Assembly: GCA_934457115.1 (NCBI GenBank)
Contig: CAKSHI010000009.1
Coordinates: forward strand, 1-60,080
Length of the DNA stretch: 60,080 bases
Direction of reading: 5' to 3'
DNA from: an uncultured Eubacteriales bacterium
Lineage (GTDB): Bacteria; Bacillota; Clostridia; Oscillospirales; Acutalibacteraceae
Under the pieces are notes generated by a model that worked only from the letters and a program-made list of their open reading frames with translations, had not been told where the DNA came from and made no database searches. Shown one piece after another: positions 43,444 to 52,208 of this stretch (position 1 is its first letter; the number at the start of each line of letters is the position of its first letter). A program made the translations under genes and the position numbers.

Positions 43444-43736
43444 GACATGTTATGTGACATTCCCGCCACAAGGCAAGATGGGTTGAGGGTAGACCTAGAC
43501 GCATGAGAAAAGACCATATGTTAAAGATAAACATAGTATGCGACCTGCACGCCGCCAAGCGAATTGGATTAGGGGTAGACCTAGACGCATGAGAAAAGAT
43601 CTTATGTTAAAGATAAACATAGTATGCGATGTGCCCGCCACTAAGCGAATTGGATTAGGGGTAGACCTAGACGCATGAGAAAAGACCATATGTTAAAAGT
43701 AAACATAGTATGCAACGTGCCCGCCGCTAGGCGAGG
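43444..43736. repeat. 86-bp tandem repeat array (about 3.4 units)
   Basis: The phrase GACGCATGAGAAAAGA recurs at 43498, 43584 and 43670, a strict 86-base period, with about 90% identity between the two full units. A more diverged partial unit lies at 43444-43497. Each unit contains an imperfect palindrome (CATATGTT...AACATAGTATG) and a small GC-rich CGCC...GGCG/GCG stem. Because 86 is not a multiple of three, the short frames across it shift and are not a gene. The rest of the 466-base gap between ntpD and the MORN gene holds only a terminator and a promoter. Confidence 0.9.
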
Positions 43737-43746
43737 AATTTATTTC

Positions 43747-43775
43747 TTGAAAAATATCCATATATGATATAGAAT
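43747..43775 (+). promoter_or_regulatory. Sigma-A promoter of the MORN-repeat gene
   Basis: TTGAAA (43747-43752), a 17-base spacer and TAGAAT (43770-43775) start 11 bases after the repeat array. Confidence 0.65.
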
Positions 43776-43814
43776 AATTATTATATAATTATTTAGGATG
43801 GGCGGGTCTGTGCT

Positions 43815-46346
43815 ATGGAGAATACAAACAATATATACTACTATGTTTTTGATAATCAATATGATGATATTTCAGATTCTAATGAATTTCTTATAAATTT
43901 ACGTGAAACTTATTTTAAAGACAATTCAAGACAAAAAAATAAGATAGTACAAAAAATAGGCAATGATACTTATCGTTATGCATTTTGCTTAGAGCAAGGC
44001 AAGCCTATGAAGTGGAAGAAAATGAAAAATTCCAAACTTGTTGAGAAGAGCGTTGTCAATAAAGACGGTTCTTATTATATTGTGTCCTATAAAGACGGCA
44101 AAAGAATAAATAAGATGGTCCATTTTGACCAAAATCATATGTGGATTAAAAATGAATATTATAATGGAATAAGCCAAAATGTTCCCGCTATAACCATAAC
44201 AAGGGATAAGTATAGGGATCAAATGTCTTTGGAGAGATATAGCGAGGCATTAAAGAAAAAAACTTTTATAAACATGATTAAATGTGATATTGGAGCCGAC
44301 CAAAATGAAATGGATGCAATAAATGCATCTATGCATGATGGATATATTAAGATTTTTTCTCAAGCAGGGACCATAATATATTGTGAAGAGGATTCATTAG
44401 AAAAACGAGTGACTATGCTTAAAGAACTTAGACTTGCAGATGAAAAACTTCTTGGTGCCGCTTACGATGATACTAAGCAAGAGGAAAATCATGATGAAAA
44501 GGACAACCATACTGAAGATAGCGAGGTTATAAGTGATAGAGAAGAAGATATTCAAGAGGTATTGCAACAAGAAAACGCTATTGAAAAGGTTGACAATTTT
44601 GATACTAATATTGTATATGATGAATTAAATGACGAAGCATTTAATTCCAGTATAGAAAAAATGATAGAGTCTTTGACTAATTGTAATGAGGAAATCTCAA
44701 AATATGAGTCCTTGGAACAAGAATCTTATAACAATGCTGCTATTGAAAAAGAGGACAAGACTAAACCCTTAGAGGATAAGGAAGTAATAGTCGAGAAACC
44801 ATTGTATGAGGACAATGACGAAATATTAGAAAATTATTTCGATAAGGAAGAAGAACCTTCTTTAAACATTAATTTGAACCAAGAGGAAAGACCCACCACT
44901 GCATATACATATCAAAGGTTAGACAGTAACGTTGAAGTGCCGACTCAAGTTAAAAGGGACGAACCGGCTAATAATACAGAGGTTATATATATAAATGATC
45001 AAGCTAAAAAGAATAAGCTGGGTATTTATTTTAACGAAGCCTCCAATTTATATTATATTGGCAAGTGGGTAAATCCTGATTCTCAAGAAAAAGGCACTAT
45101 TATAGATATTGACGGAAATATAACTTATATAGGATATTTCAAAAACTATGTTAAGACGGGATATGGAACGTCATATAATCAAGACAACAAGGTAGTGTAT
45201 AAGGGCTATTGGGAAAATGATATGTACAATGGCGAAGGTACACTATACTGTTCAAATGGCAACACAATAAGTGGCACATTTAAGGATGGCAAGGTTTGTG
45301 GTTTTGCTATTGAATATGATTTTAACGGGTCTAAGGTTTACGAGGGTGAATGGAAAGATAATGTTTATCATGGCATGGGTTCTAAAACGTTTAAAAACGG
45401 TAACTATTGTAAAGGTGAGTTTGTAAACGGAAACCTATGTGGTCAAATGGAAGCTTTTGATAAGTATGGTAATATAATCTATAAAGGGGAATGTGACAAT
45501 TACTCATATAATGGCCAAGGTGCATATTATATAGATGGCCAAATAGTATATCAAGGTGAATTCCTGGATAACTATTGCAATGGATTTGGAAAAAAATATG
45601 AAAATGGAAGTTGTATATTTGAGGGCTACTTTAAGTTAAATGTAAAAAGTGGTTTTGGAAAGGTATATGAACATGACACACTAAAATATATAGGATTTTT
45701 TGAAAATGACATGTACAATGGTTATGGAGTATTATACCAAGATGATGAGATTTTCGTTGGGGAATTTCTTAATGGTAAGAAACATGGCAGAGTGAATGTT
45801 GTGAGAGATGGTCATGTATATAGAGAATGTATATATGAAAATGACCAACCTATATATGCTAATGAATATGAAGAAGATATCTTAGTGTATAGGGGTAACA
45901 TACTTGAAAATAAAAGAAATGGTATGGGATGTACATTTTTACCATACAGTGTTAAGGATCAAGAAGGAATATTTTTTGATGGGAACATTTCTAATGTGAT
46001 GAAAGTCCCGCTAAAGGATTTAGAGAAACTTCCTCAAATAGAGGAACTTTTAGGTACTGACTATGAAAAATATCGCTTAGCTCCTGATTATGTTATTGAA
46101 AAAGATATTGGGTTGGGTATTTATTCAGGTCCACTAAAGGATTCTATGCCTGATGGTAAGGGTACTATTCTATATCCCGATCATAGATATATTGGTGAAT
46201 TTAAGGATGGCAAGCCATATGGTCAAGGTGTCGTATATAAAAACAGCGGTCAAAAGATTGAAGGCTATTTTGTAAGTGACAATGAAAGCGAAGATTGCTT
46301 ATTGCTTTCATTTGACAATATTACCTACTATGTTCGTAAAAATTAA
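43815..46346 (+). CDS. Large MORN-repeat protein with unknown N-terminal region
   Basis: The 843-residue soluble protein has no signal peptide. From about residue 410 to 705, and again at about 765-820, it contains around a dozen MORN repeats (pattern YxGxW/FxxxxxxGxG, such as YKGYWENDMYNGEGTLY). The N-terminal 230 residues are basic and of unknown fold; residues 215-390 are strongly acidic and probably disordered. Bacterial MORN proteins often bind membranes or partner proteins, but no specific role can be given. It is a monocistronic gene directly after the 86-bp repeat array. Confidence 0.8.
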   Translation: MENTNNIYYYVFDNQYDDISDSNEFLINLRETYFKDNSRQKNKIVQKIGNDTYRYAFCLEQGKPMKWKKMKNSKLVEKSVVNKDGSYYIVSYKDGKRINKMVHFDQNHMWIKNEYYNGISQNVPAITITRDKYRDQMSLERYSEALKKKTFINMIKCDIGADQNEMDAINASMHDGYIKIFSQAGTIIYCEEDSLEKRVTMLKELRLADEKLLGAAYDDTKQEENHDEKDNHTEDSEVISDREEDIQEVLQQENAIEKVDNFDTNIVYDELNDEAFNSSIEKMIESLTNCNEEISKYESLEQESYNNAAIEKEDKTKPLEDKEVIVEKPLYEDNDEILENYFDKEEEPSLNINLNQEERPTTAYTYQRLDSNVEVPTQVKRDEPANNTEVIYINDQAKKNKLGIYFNEASNLYYIGKWVNPDSQEKGTIIDIDGNITYIGYFKNYVKTGYGTSYNQDNKVVYKGYWENDMYNGEGTLYCSNGNTISGTFKDGKVCGFAIEYDFNGSKVYEGEWKDNVYHGMGSKTFKNGNYCKGEFVNGNLCGQMEAFDKYGNIIYKGECDNYSYNGQGAYYIDGQIVYQGEFLDNYCNGFGKKYENGSCIFEGYFKLNVKSGFGKVYEHDTLKYIGFFENDMYNGYGVLYQDDEIFVGEFLNGKKHGRVNVVRDGHVYRECIYENDQPIYANEYEEDILVYRGNILENKRNGMGCTFLPYSVKDQEGIFFDGNISNVMKVPLKDLEKLPQIEELLGTDYEKYRLAPDYVIEKDIGLGIYSGPLKDSMPDGKGTILYPDHRYIGEFKDGKPYGQGVVYKNSGQKIEGYFVSDNESEDCLLLSFDNITYYVRKN

Positions 46347-46396
46347 GTTTATGTATTACGCTTTAGTTTAAGTTGTAGAATAATGGAGGTGTTTTT

Positions 46397-48913
46397 ATGC
46401 TTAAAGAAGACTTGTCCGGACTTTCGTCTTCAAAAGCTATGGAACTTCAAAAAAAGTTTGGTAAAAACGAACTGACTCCTCATAAAAAACAAAGTCCTAT
46501 TAAAAAGATAATTAATATAGTATGTGAGCCTATGTTTTTACTTTTAATTGTAGCGGCTATTGTTTACTTCTTTTTAGGAGAACCTCAAGACGGTGCAGTT
46601 ATGTTTATATTTGTGCTATTGGTTATAAGCATATCGATAATTCAAGAGTTTAAGACTGATAGAACATTAAATGCATTGAAAAATTTATCAGCCCCACATA
46701 TTACTGTAATAAGGGACTCAAAAGAAACTGTAATAGCAAGTGAAGATCTTGTCCCTGGGGACTTGATGATGATTTATGAGGGAGTCAAAATACCGGCTGA
46801 CGGTAAAATAATTAAATGTAATGATTTATGTATCGATGAATCATCTCTAACGGGAGAATCTCAAGGAGTTTGGAAAACAAACAAGAGCAGCAATGATGAA
46901 GAATTGGGACATTGGAGAAAAGATTACTGTTATGCAGGTACTTTGGTTACACAGGGTAACGCAACTGTACTTGTTGACAAAATAGGTGTTTCGACTGAAT
47001 ATGGAAAAATAGGAAAAAGTATTGCAGATGCAGAAGAATTACCTACACCTCTTCAAAAACAAACATCTTCTCTTGTTAAAGTCTCTGCTATTATTGCAGT
47101 AGGATTATGTATATTAGTGGCGATTTTCACTTACTTTAATGTTGAGGGCTATAGTTTTATTGACAAACTAACAGATAGCATTCTTTCCGGAATAACTCTT
47201 GCTATGGCAATGATACCTGAAGAATTTCCTGTTGTTTTGGCAGTGTTTTTATCTATGGGTGCATGGAGGCTTGCAAAGAAACACTCGTTAGTAAGAAAAC
47301 TCCCATCGGTTGAGACACTTGGTGCTGTATCAGTCTTGTGCGTTGATAAAACAGGAACCATTACAACAAACCAGATGGAAGTGGTAGATACTTGGTCAAT
47401 AGATAAAAATGAATATGATTTATGCAAGTTTATGGGATTTGCTTGTGAAGTGGACGCATATGATCCTATGGAAAAAGCAATGATATCTTATTGTGAAAAA
47501 CTTGGAATGAGTAAGAAGGAACTATTTTCCGGGAAATTAATAAAAGAATATCCTTTTACAAATGAGCTTAAAATGATGGGGCATGTTTGGGAAAAGGATA
47601 ATGAAATAATTTTAGCTTCAAAAGGCTCGCCGGAAAAAATACTTACGATATGCAGCCTAGATGATATTAGTAAAGAAAAAATTAAGGATAAGGCATTAGA
47701 AATGTCTCACCAAGGCTTTCGTGTGATTGCAGTTGCTTCGAAAAAGTACGATGCAGCTTCTAGTGTTCCTGATGATCTTACGGACTGTTTATTGGACTTT
47801 TGCGGTCTTATAGGGCTTGAGGATCCGCCTAGGGAATCAGTAAAAAATGATATATCTACCTGCAATAAGGCCGGTATTAGAGTTGTAATGATTACGGGCG
47901 ATAATGGATCTACGGCATCTGCAATTGCTAAAAAAGTAAATATCCCTCATGGCAGCCATATAATAACGGGTGATATGATAGATAATATGAGTGATGAAGA
48001 ACTTAGAAATAAAGTAAAAGATGTAAGTATCTTTTCTCGTGTGGTTCCCGAACACAAAATGCGTATTGTAAAAGCCTTTAGGGATAACGGCGAGATTGTC
48101 GCAATGACGGGTGATGGGGTAAATGATGCTCCCGCCTTAAAATATGCGCATATAGGTATATCTATGGGTAAAAGAGGAAGCGAAGTTTCAAGGGAAGCAT
48201 CAGACTTAATTTTAATGGATGATAATTTCACTACTATAGTAGAAACCGTAAAAGATGGCAGAAGGATTTATGATAATATAAGAAAAGCAATAGGATATAT
48301 ATTTGCAGTTCATATTCCTATAGCATTGTCGGCTCTTTTTGCACCTATCATGGGAATTGCTAATGAAAATTGGCTTTTGCTGCCTCTTCATGTGGCACTT
48401 TTGCAAATTATAATTGATCCTACCTGTTCGATTGTATTGGAGCGTCAACCCGCAGAACTTGATATTATGCAAAGAAAACCCAGAAATCCCAAAGAAAAGA
48501 TTTTGAATGCGGCTATATTATGGAAAAGCATAATACAAGGCTTAGTAATCTTTGCAGCTTCGTTTGGAATGTATTTATTCACGTTAAATGGTAATTATAA
48601 TAATGCTTCAAAGGCTAGGTCTATGGGTCTTGTAATAATTATACTTTCTAACCTTTTATTGGTTTTAGTCAATAGTTCTAATCATGAATTTATGTATAAG
48701 TCTATAGGTGCTCTTGCAAAGGATAAAGTTATATGGGCCATTGATATTGCCGCTATAATAGGCCTTGTAATTATATTATATACACCCCTAAATACCTTTT
48801 TAGGTTTAGAACCTCTTTGTTTTCAAGACTTAATTTTAGTAGTTTCAATTTCAAGTATTGCAGTACTTTGGTATGAAATTGTTAAATTATTTAAAATGAA
48901 GAGAAAAAAATAA
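46397..48913 (+). CDS. Cation-translocating P-type ATPase (P2-like)
   Basis: The 838-residue pump has the actuator motif LTGES (151-155), the phosphorylation site DKTGT (aspartate 317), the hinge TGDGVNDAP and about ten membrane helices. The helix-4 motif reads PEEFP (274-278) instead of the PEGLP of well-known Ca2+ pumps, and the helix-6 region reads LLQIIIDPTCSIVLERQP. This marks a separate P2-like clade whose ion is not certain; Ca2+ is the usual annotation. TGGAGGTG precedes the ATG. Confidence 0.9.
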   Translation: MLKEDLSGLSSSKAMELQKKFGKNELTPHKKQSPIKKIINIVCEPMFLLLIVAAIVYFFLGEPQDGAVMFIFVLLVISISIIQEFKTDRTLNALKNLSAPHITVIRDSKETVIASEDLVPGDLMMIYEGVKIPADGKIIKCNDLCIDESSLTGESQGVWKTNKSSNDEELGHWRKDYCYAGTLVTQGNATVLVDKIGVSTEYGKIGKSIADAEELPTPLQKQTSSLVKVSAIIAVGLCILVAIFTYFNVEGYSFIDKLTDSILSGITLAMAMIPEEFPVVLAVFLSMGAWRLAKKHSLVRKLPSVETLGAVSVLCVDKTGTITTNQMEVVDTWSIDKNEYDLCKFMGFACEVDAYDPMEKAMISYCEKLGMSKKELFSGKLIKEYPFTNELKMMGHVWEKDNEIILASKGSPEKILTICSLDDISKEKIKDKALEMSHQGFRVIAVASKKYDAASSVPDDLTDCLLDFCGLIGLEDPPRESVKNDISTCNKAGIRVVMITGDNGSTASAIAKKVNIPHGSHIITGDMIDNMSDEELRNKVKDVSIFSRVVPEHKMRIVKAFRDNGEIVAMTGDGVNDAPALKYAHIGISMGKRGSEVSREASDLILMDDNFTTIVETVKDGRRIYDNIRKAIGYIFAVHIPIALSALFAPIMGIANENWLLLPLHVALLQIIIDPTCSIVLERQPAELDIMQRKPRNPKEKILNAAILWKSIIQGLVIFAASFGMYLFTLNGNYNNASKARSMGLVIIILSNLLLVLVNSSNHEFMYKSIGALAKDKVIWAIDIAAIIGLVIILYTPLNTFLGLEPLCFQDLILVVSISSIAVLWYEIVKLFKMKRKK

Positions 48914-48920
48914 TACTTTA

Positions 48921-48970
48921 GGCCATTAAGAGCTATTCATTTTTAAACGCTTTTAATGGCCTTTGTTTTT
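48921..48970 (+). terminator. Terminator after the P-type ATPase gene
   Basis: GGCCATTAA (48921-48929) pairs with TTAATGGCC (48953-48961), followed by TTTGTTTTTT. Confidence 0.75.
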
Positions 48971-48980
48971 TGGTTGGTAC

Positions 48981-49009
48981 TTGTATTTTATGGCATTAAC
49001 AAGTATAAT
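48981..49009 (+). promoter_or_regulatory. Candidate promoter of the M50 protease-scpAB operon
   Basis: TTGTAT (48981-48986, poor), a 17-base spacer and a perfect TATAAT (49004-49009). Just upstream is TTTTTTGGTTGGTA, which recurs at the promoter near 54480. Confidence 0.5.
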
Positions 49010-49036
49010 CATATATTAAAAGGAGTGAATTAATTA

Positions 49037-49693
49037 ATGTGGTTTTTAAATCCAAATATTACTTTTCAGGATGTGTTAATGAGAATCCTTGCATCAGTGA
49101 TTATTATTTTTACCGTTTTACCTCTTCATGAGTATGCACATGGATGGGTTGCGGGTAAATTAGGCGATAAAACCGCTAAATATAGCGGAAGACTTTCTAT
49201 GAATCCATTAGACCATGTTGACCCGTTGGGAGCATTAGGTATATTATTGTTTGGTTTTGGTTGGGCAAAACCTGTCCCTGTCGATCCAAGAAACTTTAAA
49301 AATCCAAAATCAGGTATGGCTATTACTGCTATAGCAGGACCTATCTCAAACCTTTTGGCTGCATTTATAGGGGCTATTTTGTTAAGGCTACTTATGCTTA
49401 TAAGCGGAATATTACCTATAAGTATATTTGTAGGTGCGGTAACATTTTTTAGGTATTATATAATGATAAACATAGGGATTGCGGTTTTCAATTTAATCCC
49501 ATTACCTCCTCTTGACGGTTCTAAGATATTAGAAGCTTTTTTGCCTGATAGAATTATATATAAATATGCGCAATATCAAGGGATTATATCATTAGTTTTA
49601 CTTGCACTTATTTTGCTTGGAGTTTTAAGTGTGCCACTAAGCTATTTGCAGTATTATATATATACTGGCATGATGTATATTGTAGGATTATAA
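49037..49693 (+). CDS. Site-2 protease (M50) family membrane metallopeptidase
   Basis: The 218-residue integral membrane protease has the zinc motif HEYAH (H31, E32, H35) in a helix and the third ligand in NLIPLPPLDGSKI (D160), with about five membrane segments. It belongs to the short, PDZ-lacking rhomboid-like-gated group common in Firmicutes, next to scpAB, and distinct from SpoIVFB and RseP. Substrates are unknown. AGGAGTG precedes the ATG. Confidence 0.93.
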   Translation: MWFLNPNITFQDVLMRILASVIIIFTVLPLHEYAHGWVAGKLGDKTAKYSGRLSMNPLDHVDPLGALGILLFGFGWAKPVPVDPRNFKNPKSGMAITAIAGPISNLLAAFIGAILLRLLMLISGILPISIFVGAVTFFRYYIMINIGIAVFNLIPLPPLDGSKILEAFLPDRIIYKYAQYQGIISLVLLALILLGVLSVPLSYLQYYIYTGMMYIVGL

Positions 49694-49701
49694 TTTTAAA
49701 T

Positions 49702-50427
49702 ATGGAAAAAATAGAATATAAATTAGAAAAAACGGAGTTTGAAGGTCCGCTTGATTTGCTTCTTCACTTAATTTCCAAGCACAAACTCAATATATACGAT
49801 ATTCAAATTGCTGAAATATTGGACCAATATATGAGTTATATAAAAAAAATGCAAGAAGAAGATATGGAGATTGCAAGCGAATTCCTAGAGATGGCGGCAA
49901 GGCTTGTATATATTAAAACAGTATCACTGCTTCCAAAGCATGAAGAAAGCCAGGAGTTAAAGAAAGAACTTGAAGGACAGCTTATTGAGTACCGTGAATG
50001 TAAAAGAATGGCATCGATTTTATCGAATATTATAAGCTTTGATTCATTTGCAAGAGAAGCGGCTGATATTGATTTTGATACTGAATATAAGAGAAATCAT
50101 AATGTAAAAGAGCTTTTAGATGCTTATTTGAGAATTTCAGGGAAAAATATAAGGATAAAAGTCCCGCACAAAGAAAAACTTTCCCAAATAATAAGCAAAA
50201 AAATTATATCAGTAAACTCAAAAATAATACATATTTTGAGGAAATTATGGAAAGTTAATATTTTGGAATACAATAAAATATTTGAACGAAATCAAGAAAG
50301 ATCCGAATTAGTAGCTACATTTCTTGCAGTACTGGAGCTTATTAAAGGTAAAAGAATTCGCCTTGAGAAAAGAGAATCAAAAACTTTTATAAAGCTTGTC
50401 AATGGTGGTGAAAGAAATGAATATTAA
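49702..50427 (+). CDS. scpA: Segregation and condensation protein A
   Basis: ScpA is the kleisin that bridges the SMC heads in the chromosome-condensing complex. The 241-residue protein has the family start FEGPLDLLLHLISKHKLNIYDIQIAEI, the helical middle, and a C-terminal winged helix ending in a FLAVLELIKGKRIRLEK segment. It follows the M50 gene by nine bases and overlaps scpB. Confidence 0.95.
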   Translation: MEKIEYKLEKTEFEGPLDLLLHLISKHKLNIYDIQIAEILDQYMSYIKKMQEEDMEIASEFLEMAARLVYIKTVSLLPKHEESQELKKELEGQLIEYRECKRMASILSNIISFDSFAREAADIDFDTEYKRNHNVKELLDAYLRISGKNIRIKVPHKEKLSQIISKKIISVNSKIIHILRKLWKVNILEYNKIFERNQERSELVATFLAVLELIKGKRIRLEKRESKTFIKLVNGGERNEY

Positions 50428-50959
50428 GGAAATAAGAGCCGCAATAGAGGCAATTCTATTTTCAAGTGGTGAACCCATATCTTTAGATAGATTTAATCAA
50501 GTATTCGATGCAGATAAAAAGACTATTAGGAACATTCTTGAGGACTTAATAGAAAAATTTAATGCAGAGGATAGCGGCATACGTATTTTAAAATATGATA
50601 ATGAATATCAAATGTGTTCATCATATGAATGTGGGGATTACGTAAGAAAGGCTATGGATATAAGGAGAAATACTCCTCTTTCAGATGCTGCTATGGAGGT
50701 ATTGGCTATAATTGCCTATAATCAGCCGGTAACAAAAGCGTTTGTCGAGCAAATAAGGGGCGTTGATTGTGCAGGAGTAATATCAAGCTTAATCAATAAA
50801 AAGCTTATAGAAGAAAAAGGACGCTTAGAATTACCCGGCAGACCTTTGCTTTATGGGACAAGTACTACATTTTTAAATTGTTTTAAAATTAATAGTATAA
50901 ATGAGCTACCTGCTATAAAAAGGGAGGATGAAATTCCCGAGTCGTCAAACGAGAAATAA
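50417..50959 (+). CDS. scpB: Segregation and condensation protein B
   Basis: ScpB is the partner that binds ScpA as a dimer. The 180-residue protein has two winged helices: IRAAIEAILFSSGEPIS at the N terminus, and AAMEVLAIIAYNQPVTKAFVEQIRGVD in the second. The frame runs back to 50396 inside scpA, but GGTGGTGAAAG lies just before the ATG at 50417. Confidence 0.95.
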   Translation: MNIKEIRAAIEAILFSSGEPISLDRFNQVFDADKKTIRNILEDLIEKFNAEDSGIRILKYDNEYQMCSSYECGDYVRKAMDIRRNTPLSDAAMEVLAIIAYNQPVTKAFVEQIRGVDCAGVISSLINKKLIEEKGRLELPGRPLLYGTSTTFLNCFKINSINELPAIKREDEIPESSNEK

Positions 50960-50995
50960 ATATAATGATTAAACATTGAAATACGGAGGATAAAA

Positions 50996-51634
50996 ATGAC
51001 TGCAATATATATTATCTTAATAATAATTGTCTTTTTAGTTTTTGTTTTTATTTCTCCTATATATGTTACTGTTCTATATGAAGATGAACTTCTTTTAAAA
51101 TTAAGGTTTTTATGTTTCTCATTTAAGTTTAATTCAAATAAGGGCAGCGAAGAAAATAGCAAAGATGACAGTGATAAGCCTAATAAAAAAGAAAAAAAGA
51201 TATCCAAGCCAAAAAAGGAAAGTAAGAAATCTCTTTTAGACACAATAAAAGAGAATGGTATATTTAATTCTACGAAGATTTTTAAAGAGCTTATGGTCAT
51301 TATTCTAAAACGTGTAAAAAAGTTTATGACTCATATAAAGGCAAATTTAGTAGATATTAATTATGTTATAGTAGGTGAGGACGCATCCGATACAGCTATA
51401 AAGTACGGAGTAATATCGTCTATAGCTTATTATTTACAATCATTATTTTATACCAATAAAATTTTAAAAAAATCCAAAGTGAATATAATACCTGGATTTA
51501 ATTACCAAGATTCTTGTTTAGAGCTTAGGTTTAAAGCCAATGTTAGGATGTTTAGAGTTGTATCATTGGCATTTGCAGTTATGTGCGATATTATGAAATG
51601 TATGTTTAAGCTTAAATATCAAAATAATAAATAA
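50996..51634 (+). CDS. DUF2953 protein (YtfI-like)
   Basis: The 212-residue protein has one N-terminal membrane helix (about 3-22), a beta strand region, a very basic linker (about 45-85, rich in K, S and E), and a C-terminal domain with a VNYVIVGEDASDTAIKYGVIS-like segment (starts DINYVIVGED). This matches DUF2953/YtfI, which commonly sits between scpB and ytfJ in spore formers. The function is unknown. GGAGG precedes the ATG. Confidence 0.85.
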   Translation: MTAIYIILIIIVFLVFVFISPIYVTVLYEDELLLKLRFLCFSFKFNSNKGSEENSKDDSDKPNKKEKKISKPKKESKKSLLDTIKENGIFNSTKIFKELMVIILKRVKKFMTHIKANLVDINYVIVGEDASDTAIKYGVISSIAYYLQSLFYTNKILKKSKVNIIPGFNYQDSCLELRFKANVRMFRVVSLAFAVMCDIMKCMFKLKYQNNK

Positions 51635-51655
51635 AGTTGTAAGGTGGGAATGTTT

Positions 51656-52072
51656 ATGTCAAATGGCAAAGTAGAAGGAATAATGGGTATTACCATGGAA
51701 AAAATTAAAGAAATGGTGGATGTAAATACAGTAATTGGTGACCCCATTACTGTAGCTGACGGTACGGTAATAATCCCCGTTTCAAAAGTGACCTATGGAT
51801 TTGCGTCCGGGGGTTCGGATTTTCCTAATAAGAAAGCTGAAAAAGAAAATTTATTTGGTGGCGGAAGCGGAGCTGGTATTACCATAACTCCTATTGCCTT
51901 TATTTCCATATCAAACGGGGATGCAAAACTTCTTCAAGTAGAGCCATTTAATAATTCGACCGATAGGATAATAGGTATGCTCCCGGATTTGATAGACAAG
52001 GTTGCAAAGACATTTAAAAAAGGTGAAACAAAAAGGGAAGTTAAGTTTTCAAGTAGGGAAGAAGAAATTTAA
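51656..52072 (+). CDS. gerW: Spore protein GerW/YtfJ
   Basis: GerW (YtfJ) is a small forespore protein linked to spore germination in Bacillus. The roughly 138-residue product has the family segments VIGDPITVADGTVIIPVSKVTYGF, a glycine-rich FGGGSGAGITITPIAFISI and a C-terminal DLIDKVAKTF helix. AAGGTGG lies eight bases before the ATG at 51656; the upstream GTG (51644) and ATG (51650) overlap or crowd it. Confidence 0.92.
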   Translation: MSNGKVEGIMGITMEKIKEMVDVNTVIGDPITVADGTVIIPVSKVTYGFASGGSDFPNKKAEKENLFGGGSGAGITITPIAFISISNGDAKLLQVEPFNNSTDRIIGMLPDLIDKVAKTFKKGETKREVKFSSREEEI

Positions 52073-52079
52073 AATAACA

Positions 52080-52168
52080 TAGGCAACCGTATTTAATTAT
52101 TAAGCATATATCAATTTATTTATTGCATATGATGTATTAATAATAACAGGCGGTTGCTTTAATATACA
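52080..52168 (+). terminator. Long imperfect hairpin between gerW and dacF
   Basis: GGCAACCG near 52082 pairs with CGGTTGC near 52151, enclosing an A/T-rich ATTATTAA/TTAATAAT inner pairing, followed by TTTAAT. It may act as an attenuator or partial terminator. Confidence 0.5.
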
Positions 52169-52208
52169 TATCTAAGTTGAACCGTTTTAAAATGGAAGGT
52201 GTTTTGCT

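Noticed and set aside
43495..43689. Short overlapping reading frames on the minus strand across the 86-bp repeats
   Set aside because: The repeat period is not a multiple of three, the frames shift from unit to unit, and no ribosome binding site is present.
43444..43736. CRISPR array
   Set aside because: The units are contiguous 86-base tandem repeats without unique spacers, and no cas gene is near.
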